A stretch of 14,599 bases of DNA from Opitutaceae bacterium. Lineage in GTDB: Bacteria; Verrucomicrobiota; Verrucomicrobiia; Opitutales; Opitutaceae. Each line of letters opens with the position of its first letter. Positions within the stretch are counted from its first letter, which is position 1. A model generated the notes under the pieces. That model was given only the letters and a program-made list of their open reading frames with translations, was not told the origin of the DNA and made no database searches. Shown here in pieces: positions 1 to 7,561 of the stretch. The position numbers and the translations under genes are program-made. Location of the stretch: NCBI GenBank assembly GCA_005787865.1, contig SXZN01000203.1:1-14599 (forward strand), given 5' to 3'.

Positions 1-5
1 AAAAA

Positions 6-82
6 TGGCGTCCTCGGCGGGACTCGAACCCACAACCGCTTGCTTAGAAGGCAAGAGCTCTATCCGGTTGAGCTACGAGGAC
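6..82 (-). tRNA. tRNA-Arg (anticodon UCU)
   Basis: On the minus strand the sequence folds as a cloverleaf. The 7-bp acceptor stem GTCCTCG/CGAGGAC pairs 76-82 with 10-16. The anticodon stem CTTGC/GCAAG carries the loop CTTCTAA, giving anticodon TCT at 46-48, which reads AGA codons. The T-arm contains GGTTCGAGTCC. The discriminator G is followed by a genome-encoded CCA (6-8) and then a T-run at the window edge. It is divergent from the tRNA-Pro gene. Confidence 0.97.
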
Positions 83-247
83 ACTTTAACGTCAGCTAGT
101 TGAAGGCACTTTCGGGGGATTGCAGCATTTTTTACAAATTGAGTGGGTTTGCTCTAGCTAAATCGCCCCACCGGGTCCCCTGAATGGCGGCTAAGGAAAG
201 GGCTTGCATCACACCAAGCGGTGAGGCTTTTTGATCCCTCGTAGAGA
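83..247. other. Intergenic region between divergent tRNA genes
   Basis: These 165 bases separate two divergently transcribed tRNA genes and must hold both promoters, but I cannot pick a convincing -35/-10 pair for either. A TTGCAT at 204-209 could serve as a -35 for tRNA-Pro, but no good -10 lies at normal spacing. No reading frame here looks coding. Confidence 0.4.
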
Positions 248-324
<77 letters not shown>

Positions 325-400
325 TTTTAAGCAGATCGTTGCTGGCTAAGGCGCAGGCTGATCGTGCTCATGGGTGAAAATCCCGCTCGCCGAGGATTTT

Positions 401-862
401 ATGATCTGCAATTATAAGCGGATGGAAGCTGCTCAATCGGTCTGGACGGAACGTCGGGCGCTCATCTGGCCGGTCTTACTGGCTGGAACCATCACCTGGT
501 GTTCCGGCTTTGCTGTCGTTAATGTCAAAATAACGGCGTTCGCGCCCGACAAGGTGGGGCATTTTGCAATTTATGGGATGCTCGCCACCGCCGTGGTGCG
601 GTTGCCAGCCTTGGCGCGGTGGCCCGTGCTCGGGGCTTGGTGGGCCATTGCCATAACGTCAGCCTACGGCTTGGGCGACGAATTCCGTCAGAGCTTTACG
701 ATTATGCGCCTGTTTGAGTGGGCCGACTGGCTGGCCGACAGCTTGGGGGCGGGGTTGGCGGTTGGGCTGTATCTACGCTGGGCCCGTTACCGTCGTTGGC
801 TGGAAACGCCGCTCAAATTTAAACAAAATCAACCCAAGCCTAGAGCCACCGTCAGGAAATGA
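401..862 (+). CDS. VanZ-like family membrane protein
   Basis: A 153-residue protein with about four hydrophobic segments (roughly residues 20-40, 51-68, 73-91 and 108-126) and a basic C-terminal tail. The conserved VanZ-like pattern is visible: DKVGHF at 50-55 at the start of segment 2, GLGDEFRQSF at 90-99 after segment 3, and a D..AD..G element around 109-116. The family is named after enterococcal VanZ, linked to teicoplanin resistance, but most chromosomal members have no known function. I chose ATG 401 because a GAGGA Shine-Dalgarno sequence (392-396) lies four bases upstream. A GTG at 374 in the same frame would add nine residues and has no such support; ATG 422 is a third option. It sits 76 bases after tRNA-Pro and 80 bases before ligA, on the same strand. 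No resistance role should be inferred. Confidence 0.82.
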   Translation: MICNYKRMEAAQSVWTERRALIWPVLLAGTITWCSGFAVVNVKITAFAPDKVGHFAIYGMLATAVVRLPALARWPVLGAWWAIAITSAYGLGDEFRQSFTIMRLFEWADWLADSLGAGLAVGLYLRWARYRRWLETPLKFKQNQPKPRATVRK

Positions 863-942
863 GGCGGCGCCTTTGGATAGCGTCTAATTACACCAAAGCT
901 CCGGGTTGAAATTAAGCCCGAATCCGTGCCTACTCTCGACCG

Positions 943-2985
943 ATGAATCCTGCTGAAGCTCAATCCCAGATGGCGGCCTTGCGCGCGCAAGTGGCGCGGC
1001 ATGATGAGCTCTATTATCGGCAAGCCCAGCCCGTCGTGAGCGATTTTGATTATGATCGCTTGAAGCGTGAATTGGCGGACTTGGAGCGGGAATTTCCTCA
1101 ATGGGCCACGCCTGATTCCCCTACCACGCAGGTGGGTGACGACCGCTTGGCGGGTTTTGTGACGTATCGTCATCGGCAGCCCATGCAGAGTCTCGATAAT
1201 ACTTACTCGGAAATTGAGCTCCGCGCATTTCATCAGCGATTAGTAAAACTATTTGGCCGGGAGGATCTCGACTACGTGGTGGAGCCAAAAATTGATGGCT
1301 TAGCCGTGAGTGTAACTTACGAAAACGGTCAGTTGGTTAAGGCGGTGACGCGCGGCAATGGGGTGGCCGGGGATGATATCACGAATAATGTGAAGACGAT
1401 TTATTCACTCCCGCAGCAATTACAGGCTATCGAGCATCAGCCTTGGCCGGAGATTATCGAAATTCGGGGCGAGATTTTTTTAACCCTCGCCGAGTTTCAG
1501 CGCATTAATCAAGCGCGCGAAGAAGCCGGTGAACCGCTTTATGCTAATCCGCGTAATCTCGCGGCTGGGACGATTAAGCAGCTTGATCCCAAGGAAGTCG
1601 CCCAACGCAAACTCGAGATTGTACTTTACGGTCTGGGTTTTTGCCGACCAGCCGTGGCTGATTCGCAACTTAATTTCCATGCTTTGGTTAAGCAGTGGGG
1701 CTTGCCCACGGTGGAGCGTTATTGGCCGGCGAGTGGCGCGGATGGCATTTGGAGTGCGGTCGGTGCCTTAGATGCCCTGCGGCACTCTTTTGCCTATGGG
1801 ACCGACGGCGCCGTGGTGAAATTAAATTCCTTGGGTTTACAACGCGAGGCGGGGGAAACGGCGAAAGCCCCCCGTTGGGCGATCGCTTATAAATTTGAGC
1901 CGGAGCAAGCGGAGACGCGTATCAACGCCATCACCGTGCAGGTCGGTCGCACCGGCGTTCTGACGCCCGTGGCGGAATTGGCGCCAGTCTTGCTGGCTGG
2001 CTCAACCGTGGCTCGGGCGACGTTGCATAACCAAGCGGAGATCGCCCGTAAGGATATTCGGGTGGGCGATTGGGTTATGGTCGAGAAAGCGGGGGAAGTT
2101 ATCCCCGCGGTCGTGGCCGTAAATCTAAAGAAACGCACCCCAGAATGTCAGATTTATCGATTCCCCACGCATTGCCCGATTTGCCTGACGGCCACCATTC
2201 AACTGGAGGACGAGGTCGCGCTCCGCTGTCCCAATCTCAATTGTCCCGCGCAGGTTCGGCGACGCTTAGCCCATTTTGTCTCGAAGGCTTGTCTCGATAT
2301 TGACGGCTTAGGGGAGGCGATGATTGATGATTTACTGGCGCAAGGTTGGGTGAAGGAGTTGCCGGATTTGTTTAGATTACAGCGCGAGAATTTACTAACG
2401 CTCGGCAAGAGCGTGGAGAAATCTACCGATAAATTATTAGCGGCTATTGCTGCGAGCCAGCATTGCGAACTTTGGCGCTTGATCCACGGATTGGGGATTC
2501 CTCACGTGGGCGTGGCCGCCTCCAAGGACCTCGCGACGCATTTCCGAGCTATTGAGGCTCTGGCGGACGCCCAATTGGAGAATTTTATTTTAAATAAAAA
2601 AAGCGTGATCGAGGGCATAGGCGAAACCATGGCGCGGGCGATTATAGGTTATTTTAAAGAGCCGCGAAATCGTGCGATGATTACCGCTCTCGCGCAGGCC
2701 GGCGTAAGATCGCAGGCCCCAATCCCACGCGTAGCTTCGAGTAGTCTGCTGGCTGGAAAAACTTTTGTGCTTACCGGGACCTTGCCCCAATTAACGCGCG
2801 AAGAGGCCGCCGCGCAAATTGAAGCCGCGGGCGGGAAAGTTTCTAGCAGTGTGAGTAAAAAAACGAGCTACGTCCTCGCCGGGGCTGAAGCCGGCTCCAA
2901 ACTCGATAAAGCGAAAGAGCTCGGGGTGCTCGTCATCGATGAAGCTGAATTGCGGCGCTTGCTGGCCGGTAATGGGTCGACCTGA
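943..2985 (+). CDS. ligA: NAD-dependent DNA ligase LigA
   Basis: LigA seals nicks in duplex DNA using NAD+ as adenylate donor, joining Okazaki fragments and completing repair. At 680 residues it is normal length (E. coli about 671). Domains in order: N-terminal Ia domain (about 1-75) that binds NMN; nucleotidyltransferase domain with adenylated lysine K116 in KIDG (116-119), RGNG (137-140), R204 in NPRNLAAGT, DGAVVK ending at K293, and K317 in the AYKF motif; OB fold (about 325-400); a four-cysteine zinc finger (C411, C414, C429, C434); helix-hairpin-helix domain (about 450-590); BRCT domain (about 603-675) with the usual Gly-Gly pair near 630. All catalytic residues I can check are present. 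The ATG at 943 has no Shine-Dalgarno sequence, but the protein begins as the family does. It converges on the minus-strand gene ending at 3059. Confidence 0.98.
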   Translation: MNPAEAQSQMAALRAQVARHDELYYRQAQPVVSDFDYDRLKRELADLEREFPQWATPDSPTTQVGDDRLAGFVTYRHRQPMQSLDNTYSEIELRAFHQRLVKLFGREDLDYVVEPKIDGLAVSVTYENGQLVKAVTRGNGVAGDDITNNVKTIYSLPQQLQAIEHQPWPEIIEIRGEIFLTLAEFQRINQAREEAGEPLYANPRNLAAGTIKQLDPKEVAQRKLEIVLYGLGFCRPAVADSQLNFHALVKQWGLPTVERYWPASGADGIWSAVGALDALRHSFAYGTDGAVVKLNSLGLQREAGETAKAPRWAIAYKFEPEQAETRINAITVQVGRTGVLTPVAELAPVLLAGSTVARATLHNQAEIARKDIRVGDWVMVEKAGEVIPAVVAVNLKKRTPECQIYRFPTHCPICLTATIQLEDEVALRCPNLNCPAQVRRRLAHFVSKACLDIDGLGEAMIDDLLAQGWVKELPDLFRLQRENLLTLGKSVEKSTDKLLAAIAASQHCELWRLIHGLGIPHVGVAASKDLATHFRAIEALADAQLENFILNKKSVIEGIGETMARAIIGYFKEPRNRAMITALAQAGVRSQAPIPRVASSSLLAGKTFVLTGTLPQLTREEAAAQIEAAGGKVSSSVSKKTSYVLAGAEAGSKLDKAKELGVLVIDEAELRRLLAGNGST

Positions 2986-3058
2986 CGGTTCAACCGATCG
3001 CGCCGATCGATGCTGGGTTGGCCAGCTCGCGGCGGATCTTTCAACGCTAGCGTCGAAC
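2986..3058. other. Convergent intergenic region with short inverted repeat
   Basis: ligA and the minus-strand gene at 3059-3604 end facing each other across 73 bases. The only symmetry I see is CGATCG-CGC-CGATCG at 2995-3009, a 6-bp stem with a 3-base loop. No T-tract follows on either strand, so it is not a canonical intrinsic terminator, though it could contribute to transcript ends. Confidence 0.3.
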
Positions 3059-3604
3059 TTAGTATCCCTGCCGCTGCAGTTGAGCCTGCAGTTCTCGTTG
3101 AAAGGTCTGCACATCGGCCGGGCTGGGCTGATAACCCTTTTGCGGGGTATCGAGCATCAGGCGACCCTGCTGGTCGAGGGCCCATTTGCCGGAGATGCCG
3201 TCGCTGAATGTCACCGTCCCGCTCACCACGGTACCAGGGCGCATGATGCGATCGACTTCGAGGGTTAGAGTGCTCGTGCTAGGGGGGGCGTCGCCTTCGG
3301 CCGGCAAATTAGCTTCGTCCGAGGCCGGAGGGACCTCATCAGCGGCGGCGGTATATTCATCGCCCGCTGGCTGCGGTGGAGGGGTCTGGTTGGCGGCCAG
3401 AGCTGTCTTCGTGACATCGGAAGCATCCGCTTTTGGGGCGGCATTTTTCAATTCTAGGCCCAAATCATCCACGAGGAAGCGCACATCCATATAGGTCATG
3501 GAGACCTTAAATTGCTCAGTTAGCTTCTTTTGAACTAAGGACAGATTATCGCCAGCGGCGACCCAGCTGGCGACGGCTTGTTTTTGTTCAGGAGGGAGGG
3601 ACAT
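3059..3604 (-). CDS. Uncharacterised protein encoded downstream of dnaA
   Basis: I do not recognise this 181-residue protein. Three parts can be seen. Residues 1-52 look like a compact helical domain, with two or three amphipathic helices including LSLVQKKLTEQF and MTYMDVRFLVDDLGLEL. Residues 53-112 are an acidic linker rich in Ala, Pro, Asp and Glu, probably disordered. Residues 113-162 look beta-rich, with GTVVSGTVTFSDG, a Trp at 141 and LDQQGRLMLD. A Gln-rich helix (163-180) ends the protein. There is no signal peptide or membrane segment, so it is probably cytoplasmic. It lies 87 bases downstream of dnaA on the same strand and may share its transcript. It is a plausible real gene: the composition differs from a shadow frame and the opposite strand has no better candidate. 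Starts at ATG without a Shine-Dalgarno sequence. Confidence 0.8.
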   Translation of the reverse strand: MSLPPEQKQAVASWVAAGDNLSLVQKKLTEQFKVSMTYMDVRFLVDDLGLELKNAAPKADASDVTKTALAANQTPPPQPAGDEYTAAADEVPPASDEANLPAEGDAPPSTSTLTLEVDRIMRPGTVVSGTVTFSDGISGKWALDQQGRLMLDTPQKGYQPSPADVQTFQRELQAQLQRQGY

Positions 3605-3691
3605 CTGATTTTTAGGCTGAGTACTTTTAGGGCTGACCGAGAAAACAAGGCAATGCTGCGGTTAATCGCAAAACGCGAAAGGGCCCCGAGC

Positions 3692-5065
3692 TTACTTGGT
3701 CAGCTGGCTCTTGAGGAAATCAACGCTGCCCTGAACGGAGTTATCTTGCTCCATCATATTCTCGACCGTTTTCACGGCATGAATAACGGTGCCGTGATCG
3801 CGACCCCCAAAAGCTTGGCCAATTTCTTGGAGCGAGTGGCGGGTGAGTTGCCGCGAGAGGTACATTGCGATCTGCCGAGGAAAGGCAATGGCACTGGGCC
3901 GGCGCTTGCTGGTCATATCGGAGTGACGGATCTGATAATGATCGGCGACGCGTTTCTGGATCCCCTCGATATTGAGACGATTTTGCGCTTCCTCCATCAA
4001 CACGTCTTTGAGCAACAATTCGGCGGAAGCGAGGTCGAGGGTTTTGCCGGTCAAGGCGGCGTAGCTCGAAATTTTAATCAGCGCACCTTCCAGCCGGCGG
4101 ATATTTTTTGAGATATGCTGCGCCATGAATTCAATCACCGGCATCGGCAAGGTAACCTTGAGGGTCGCCGCTTTGGTTTTTAGAATAGCGACGCGCGTTT
4201 CAAAATCAGGCGATTGGATATCGGCGGACAGGCCCCATTGAAAGCGGGAGACGAGGCGTGCTTCGAGCGTGGCAATTTCCGTAACGGGGCGATCGCTAGA
4301 AATTACGATCTGCTTTTGTGACTCGAACAGGTCGTTAAAGGTGTGGAAAAATTCTTCCTGAATGCGCTCTTTACCCGCCAAAAATTGTACATCGTCAACC
4401 AGGAGAACGTCCACGCTGCGGTAGCGTTGGCGGAACTTGGTCAGCGCATTTTCCTGAATAGCGTGAATGTATTCGTTCGTGAATTTCTCGGTGGAAAGAT
4501 AGGCGACTCGCGCCTCGGGATTGCGCTGGAGGATGCTATGGCCAATGGCATGCATCAGGTGGGTCTTGCCGAGCCCCGTCGACCCGTGAATGAAAAGTGG
4601 GTTGTAAGCTTGGGCGGGGGCCTGGGCGACTGCGAGCGAAGCGGCGTGCGCCAATTGGCTGTTGGGACCGACCACAAAATTCTCGAAAGAGTTGCGCGGA
4701 TTAAGTGAGCCGGCGGAGGCGAGGCGCTCGTCGTAGCGCAAGGTGCGCTTGGCCTGCGGGGCGCGGTTTTTAGGCTCGGTGATCGGAGCGGAGGCTTCCC
4801 CGCCAGGCTGATCGGCTTTCTTCAGGGACACATGCACCATGCGCCCGGCCGCTAGTCGAAGACGCTGAGAAATGAGATCGAGATAGTTGTCGTGAATCCA
4901 AATCGCCGCAAAATCGTTGGGTACACCTAGCACCAGAGCGTCTTCCGTAGCGGCGAGGTAGCTCAGCGGCTCAAACCACATCTGGAATACGTCCTCCGGG
5001 AATAATCCCTTAAGGTCACATTTTACTGTTTCCCAGAGATTGGATTGGAGGGTGGCGTGGGGCAT
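3692..5065 (-). CDS. dnaA: Chromosomal replication initiator protein DnaA
   Basis: DnaA binds origin boxes as ATP-form oligomers, melts oriC and recruits the replicative helicase. From ATG 5065 it is 457 residues, normal length. Domain I occupies about 1-80 (LWETVKCDLKGLF and IWIHDNYLDLI typical). A short linker (about 82-120) follows. The AAA+ domain has Walker A GSTGLGKTH (161-169), Walker B LLVDDVQF (221-228), the SRF arginine (R274) and sensor II NIRRLEGAL (R323). Domain IV carries the DNA-binding signature FPRQIAMYLSRQLT (395-408) and FGGRDHGTVIHA (419-430). The residue after the conserved His is Gly425, where E. coli and B. subtilis have Thr. The frame is open up to an ATG at 5122 (19 extra residues), but family N-termini match the 5065 start better. 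Neither start has a Shine-Dalgarno sequence. A long gene-free region lies upstream. dnaN and gyrB are not adjacent. Confidence 0.97.
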   Translation of the reverse strand: MPHATLQSNLWETVKCDLKGLFPEDVFQMWFEPLSYLAATEDALVLGVPNDFAAIWIHDNYLDLISQRLRLAAGRMVHVSLKKADQPGGEASAPITEPKNRAPQAKRTLRYDERLASAGSLNPRNSFENFVVGPNSQLAHAASLAVAQAPAQAYNPLFIHGSTGLGKTHLMHAIGHSILQRNPEARVAYLSTEKFTNEYIHAIQENALTKFRQRYRSVDVLLVDDVQFLAGKERIQEEFFHTFNDLFESQKQIVISSDRPVTEIATLEARLVSRFQWGLSADIQSPDFETRVAILKTKAATLKVTLPMPVIEFMAQHISKNIRRLEGALIKISSYAALTGKTLDLASAELLLKDVLMEEAQNRLNIEGIQKRVADHYQIRHSDMTSKRRPSAIAFPRQIAMYLSRQLTRHSLQEIGQAFGGRDHGTVIHAVKTVENMMEQDNSVQGSVDFLKSQLTK

Positions 5066-5145
5066 AACGGAGATGAGATAGTTGGTGATTAATTCACACC
5101 TCAGCAACTGCATTTGCGACAACTACCGTGGCTTCTACCATAAGC

Positions 5146-5338
5146 CGTAAATCACAAGGGAAAGGGGGGTGGCGATCACTCATCATTAGACCAAAAATGG
5201 TCTTTAGACAGGGTGATTTTGACCAGAATCTGGGAAAACCTTGGATGAACCGGAGTACGGAGTACGCGGGGGAGTTGGCAAAGAACAAGCGAAAGGAAGG
5301 AACAGTAAAAGTGACTCCGCGACTAACGTGAATCACAA
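5146..5338. repeat. Two-copy 12-mer CGTRAATCACAA upstream of dnaA
   Basis: CGTAAATCACAA at 5146-5157 and CGTGAATCACAA at 5327-5338 are direct repeats 181 bases apart differing at one position. Both contain TCACA and lie upstream of dnaA. The second copy is also a GTGA-A-TCAC palindrome. They could be binding sites for one regulator or chance; two copies are not proof. Confidence 0.4.
5188..5203. promoter_or_regulatory. Perfect 6+6 palindrome, candidate operator upstream of dnaA
   Basis: AGACCA-AAAA-TGGTCT forms a perfect inverted repeat with a four-base centre, about 122 bases upstream of the dnaA ATG. No T-run follows on either strand, so it is not an obvious terminator. A symmetric protein-binding site is the simplest reading, without further evidence. 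Confidence 0.3.
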
Positions 5339-5444
5339 AATACCTTTCAAGCGCAACTTTCCGACATCTTGCTCACAGTGGGGCGGGGGATAACTTTTTC
5401 GATTTTAGGCTTGCGAATGTTCGCGCTTCCCTCGCATCCGCTGG

Positions 5445-7523
5445 CTAGAGGGATTTTCCGCTGTAGGTGGGAGTCGCGGCCGAGGATTCTGGTTCAGCCC
5501 ACTTGCCGTGTGCCCGCATGAGAGCAATAAGCCGAGCGTCAGCTTCGGCCTCGGGAATATTATATTGGACGCAATTTTTACCAACGTAGAGGTTGATTTT
5601 TCCAGGGGCTCCGCCCACGTAGCCAAAATCTGAGTCCGCCATTTCCCCGGGGCCGTTTACAATGCAGCCCATAATGGCCAATTTGACGCCCTTCAGATGC
5701 CCCGTCTGGGCGCGAATGCGTTGGGTCGTGCTCTGCAAATCAAAGAGGGTGCGGCCGCAACTTGGGCAAGCGACAAATTCTGTTTTGGAGAGGCGAGCGC
5801 CAGCGCCTTGGAGCACATTATAGGCGAGGAGGGTGGCGCGACCGACATCGGGTTCAGTCTCAATGCTGATTAAATCACCGAGACCATCGCACAAGAGACT
5901 ACCGCTGAGGAAACTCGCTTCGAGTAAACGTGAAAGATAGGTCGGGTCATTTTGTAGCGCGTTGGCGGACGTGTTACGAATCCAGATGGGGGCCTGACTC
6001 CCGAGCGCAGTTAAATTCTTAGCCAGCTGCCGGTACGCACCCAAGGCATGGCCCGAGGTTGGGGTGGAGTGCCGCGTGGCCAGGGTGAAGATCAGGCTAG
6101 CGTCACCGAGCGGTCCCAGGAGCGGGGTGTAGGCAGGGAAATCCTCTGGTGCGATTTGAGCTGCGAGCAACTGCCCGTGGCGACGAACGAGGGTGAGGAA
6201 TTGGGAGAAAATGGTTAAATCGGCTGGACCAAATTCGCGGGTCAGCATGAATCGGCGGGGGGCGCCGGCGAGCGTGGACTCCAAGGCTATCGGCGATAGT
6301 TGCAAATTAAGATCGAGGACTAAAAATTGCCCCGGCTGATCAGCTGAGAATTTAAATTCCGCCACGGCCGCTAAATCAGCCTCGGTATTGATTGGCACCA
6401 ATAATCCTTCGGCGGGAGTGTCTTTAAATTTTGGCGCGGCGAGGGATTGGCTCGTGGCGGCCAGCGCGTTTAAGGTGGTGGGGACGATAACCCGGGGTGG
6501 TTGGGCTGGCCCGACTAAGCAAGTCGGTGCCAGCGGCAGAGTGGTCGTGAGACGACGCGTAAAATGGTACGGATCTAGTTCTGCGTTTTCGGCTGCCGCT
6601 AACGTCAGGGGTCGCGGGGCTGCGGCATGGTTTTCTCGCCATTGCTGCATCGCTTTATCGGCGATCGCTCGAGCGACGGGAATTTCGTAAACCGAATCTT
6701 CGGTCAGTGATATGCGGATGGTATCACCCAGACCATCGAGGAGTAAACTGCCGATGCCGATGGCGCTCTTAATGCGGCCATCTTCCCCATCGCCGGCTTC
6801 GGTGACGCCGAGATGCAGCGGGTAGTGCATGTCTTCTTGCTGCATGCGATCTACCAACAAGCGGTAAGCTTGAATCATCACCTTGGGGTTGCTCGCTTTC
6901 ATCGAAAGCATGATGGCGTGATAGTCATGCGCGCGGGCAATGCGGAGAAATTCTAGGGCACTCTCAACCATGCCGAGCGGCGTATCCCCATAGCGGTTCA
7001 TGATCCGATCCGAGAGCGAACCATGATTAGTGCCAATGCGCATGGCTCGGCCTAGCGTCTTGCTGCGGATCACGAGCGGGGAAAATAAATCATAGAGCCG
7101 CTGCAGCTCGGAATCATAAGCCGCGTCGGAATACTCTTTAACGGCAAATTTTTTTTTATCCGCGTAGTTACCGGGATTGACGCGCACTTTTTCTACGTGC
7201 TCGACCGCTTCCATCGCTGCGGCCGGCAGGAAATGAATATCTGCCACCAGAGGCACGTGCGCGAAACCCGCCGCCGAAAATTGGGTGCGAATGTCACGCA
7301 AGCATTTCGCGGCCGCTACATTCGGCGCCGTAATTCGGATAATTTCGCAACCGACTTCGGCGAGCGCGATAGACTGCCGGACCGTCGCGGCGACGTCTTG
7401 CGTGTCGCTGGTAGTCATCGACTGCAGGCGAATCGGCTGATCTCCGCCTACGCCGAGATTGCCCACTAGGACGCCGACGGTTCGGCGGCGAAGCGTATGC
7501 GAACGGGATGCGCAGTAAGACAT
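5445..7523 (-). CDS. ispG: 4-hydroxy-3-methylbut-2-enyl diphosphate synthase IspG, long form
   Basis: IspG (GcpE) converts 2-C-methyl-D-erythritol 2,4-cyclodiphosphate to HMBPP, the penultimate MEP-pathway step, using a [4Fe-4S] cluster. At 692 residues it is the long, three-domain type known from Chlamydia, Bacteroidetes and plants, versus about 370 in E. coli. Residues 1-295 are the TIM barrel (PIRLQSMTTSDT, VADIHF at 93-98, VRVNPGNY at 113-120, IGTNHGSLSDRI, LGVTEAGDGEDGRIKSAIGIG). About 296-575 is the insertion domain, with little sequence conservation. The C-terminal cluster domain has C586 and C589 in CPSCGRT, C620 in MGCIVNGPGE and the fourth ligand Glu at 627. All cluster ligands are present, so it should be active. 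ATG 7523 has no Shine-Dalgarno sequence. It follows rseP after a 111-base gap and is likely the last gene of the uppS-cdsA-dxr-rseP-ispG cluster. Confidence 0.97.
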   Translation of the reverse strand: MSYCASRSHTLRRRTVGVLVGNLGVGGDQPIRLQSMTTSDTQDVAATVRQSIALAEVGCEIIRITAPNVAAAKCLRDIRTQFSAAGFAHVPLVADIHFLPAAAMEAVEHVEKVRVNPGNYADKKKFAVKEYSDAAYDSELQRLYDLFSPLVIRSKTLGRAMRIGTNHGSLSDRIMNRYGDTPLGMVESALEFLRIARAHDYHAIMLSMKASNPKVMIQAYRLLVDRMQQEDMHYPLHLGVTEAGDGEDGRIKSAIGIGSLLLDGLGDTIRISLTEDSVYEIPVARAIADKAMQQWRENHAAAPRPLTLAAAENAELDPYHFTRRLTTTLPLAPTCLVGPAQPPRVIVPTTLNALAATSQSLAAPKFKDTPAEGLLVPINTEADLAAVAEFKFSADQPGQFLVLDLNLQLSPIALESTLAGAPRRFMLTREFGPADLTIFSQFLTLVRRHGQLLAAQIAPEDFPAYTPLLGPLGDASLIFTLATRHSTPTSGHALGAYRQLAKNLTALGSQAPIWIRNTSANALQNDPTYLSRLLEASFLSGSLLCDGLGDLISIETEPDVGRATLLAYNVLQGAGARLSKTEFVACPSCGRTLFDLQSTTQRIRAQTGHLKGVKLAIMGCIVNGPGEMADSDFGYVGGAPGKINLYVGKNCVQYNIPEAEADARLIALMRAHGKWAEPESSAATPTYSGKSL

Positions 7524-7561
7524 GACCGAAAATCAATCAATAACCGGCAGGGGCTGGCAAG

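Larger units (their letters stand above)
5066..5444. promoter_or_regulatory. Gene-free dnaA upstream region (possible regulatory or origin DNA)
   Basis: About 380 bases lie between the dnaA start and the ispG stop, by far the longest non-coding stretch on this strand. It contains four TCACA/TGTGA elements (5094-5098, 5152-5156, 5333-5337, 5373-5377). Two of them sit in a near-identical 12-mer, CGTRAATCACAA (5146-5157 and 5327-5338, one mismatch). It also holds a perfect palindrome at 5188-5203. The best DnaA-box-like 9-mers score only 7/9 against TTATCCACA: TAATTCACA at 5090-5098 and, on the minus strand, TTATCCCCC at 5385-5393. That is too weak to call an origin. It must contain the dnaA promoter unless dnaA is read through from ispG, but I cannot place -35/-10 boxes with confidence. 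Small frames on both strands here do not look coding. Confidence 0.4.

Noticed and set aside
374..400. GTG start at 374 for the VanZ-like gene
   Set aside because: There is no Shine-Dalgarno sequence and the added residues are not family-like. ATG 401 has GAGGA at good spacing.
374..862. Glycopeptide-resistance function for the VanZ-like gene
   Set aside because: The VanZ-like fold is widespread in genomes without any van cluster, and no van genes are present here.
829..1233. 134-residue minus-strand frame over the start of ligA
   Set aside because: The opposite strand encodes the conserved N-terminal domain and adenylation site of LigA; the minus frame is a shadow.
3578..4111. A 177-residue open frame on the plus strand opposite dnaA
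   Set aside because: It is the shadow of the dnaA coding strand, which encodes an unmistakable DnaA; the plus-strand translation shows no family features.
4342..4350. TGTGGAAAA, whose reverse complement TTTTCCACA fits the relaxed DnaA-box consensus
   Set aside because: It lies inside dnaA and encodes the conserved FFHTF stretch, so protein constraint explains it. It is a single copy with no cluster.
5128..5331. A 67-residue plus-strand frame (and an 80-residue minus-strand frame) in the dnaA upstream region
   Set aside because: Both have unconvincing starts and translations without domain-like character, and they overlap each other. I treat the region as non-coding.
5413..5424. GCGAA-TG-TTCGC palindrome downstream of the ispG stop, resembling a LexA site or terminator stem
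   Set aside because: The stem is only 5 bp with a 2-base centre and no T-run, and it matches no LexA consensus I know well enough to claim.
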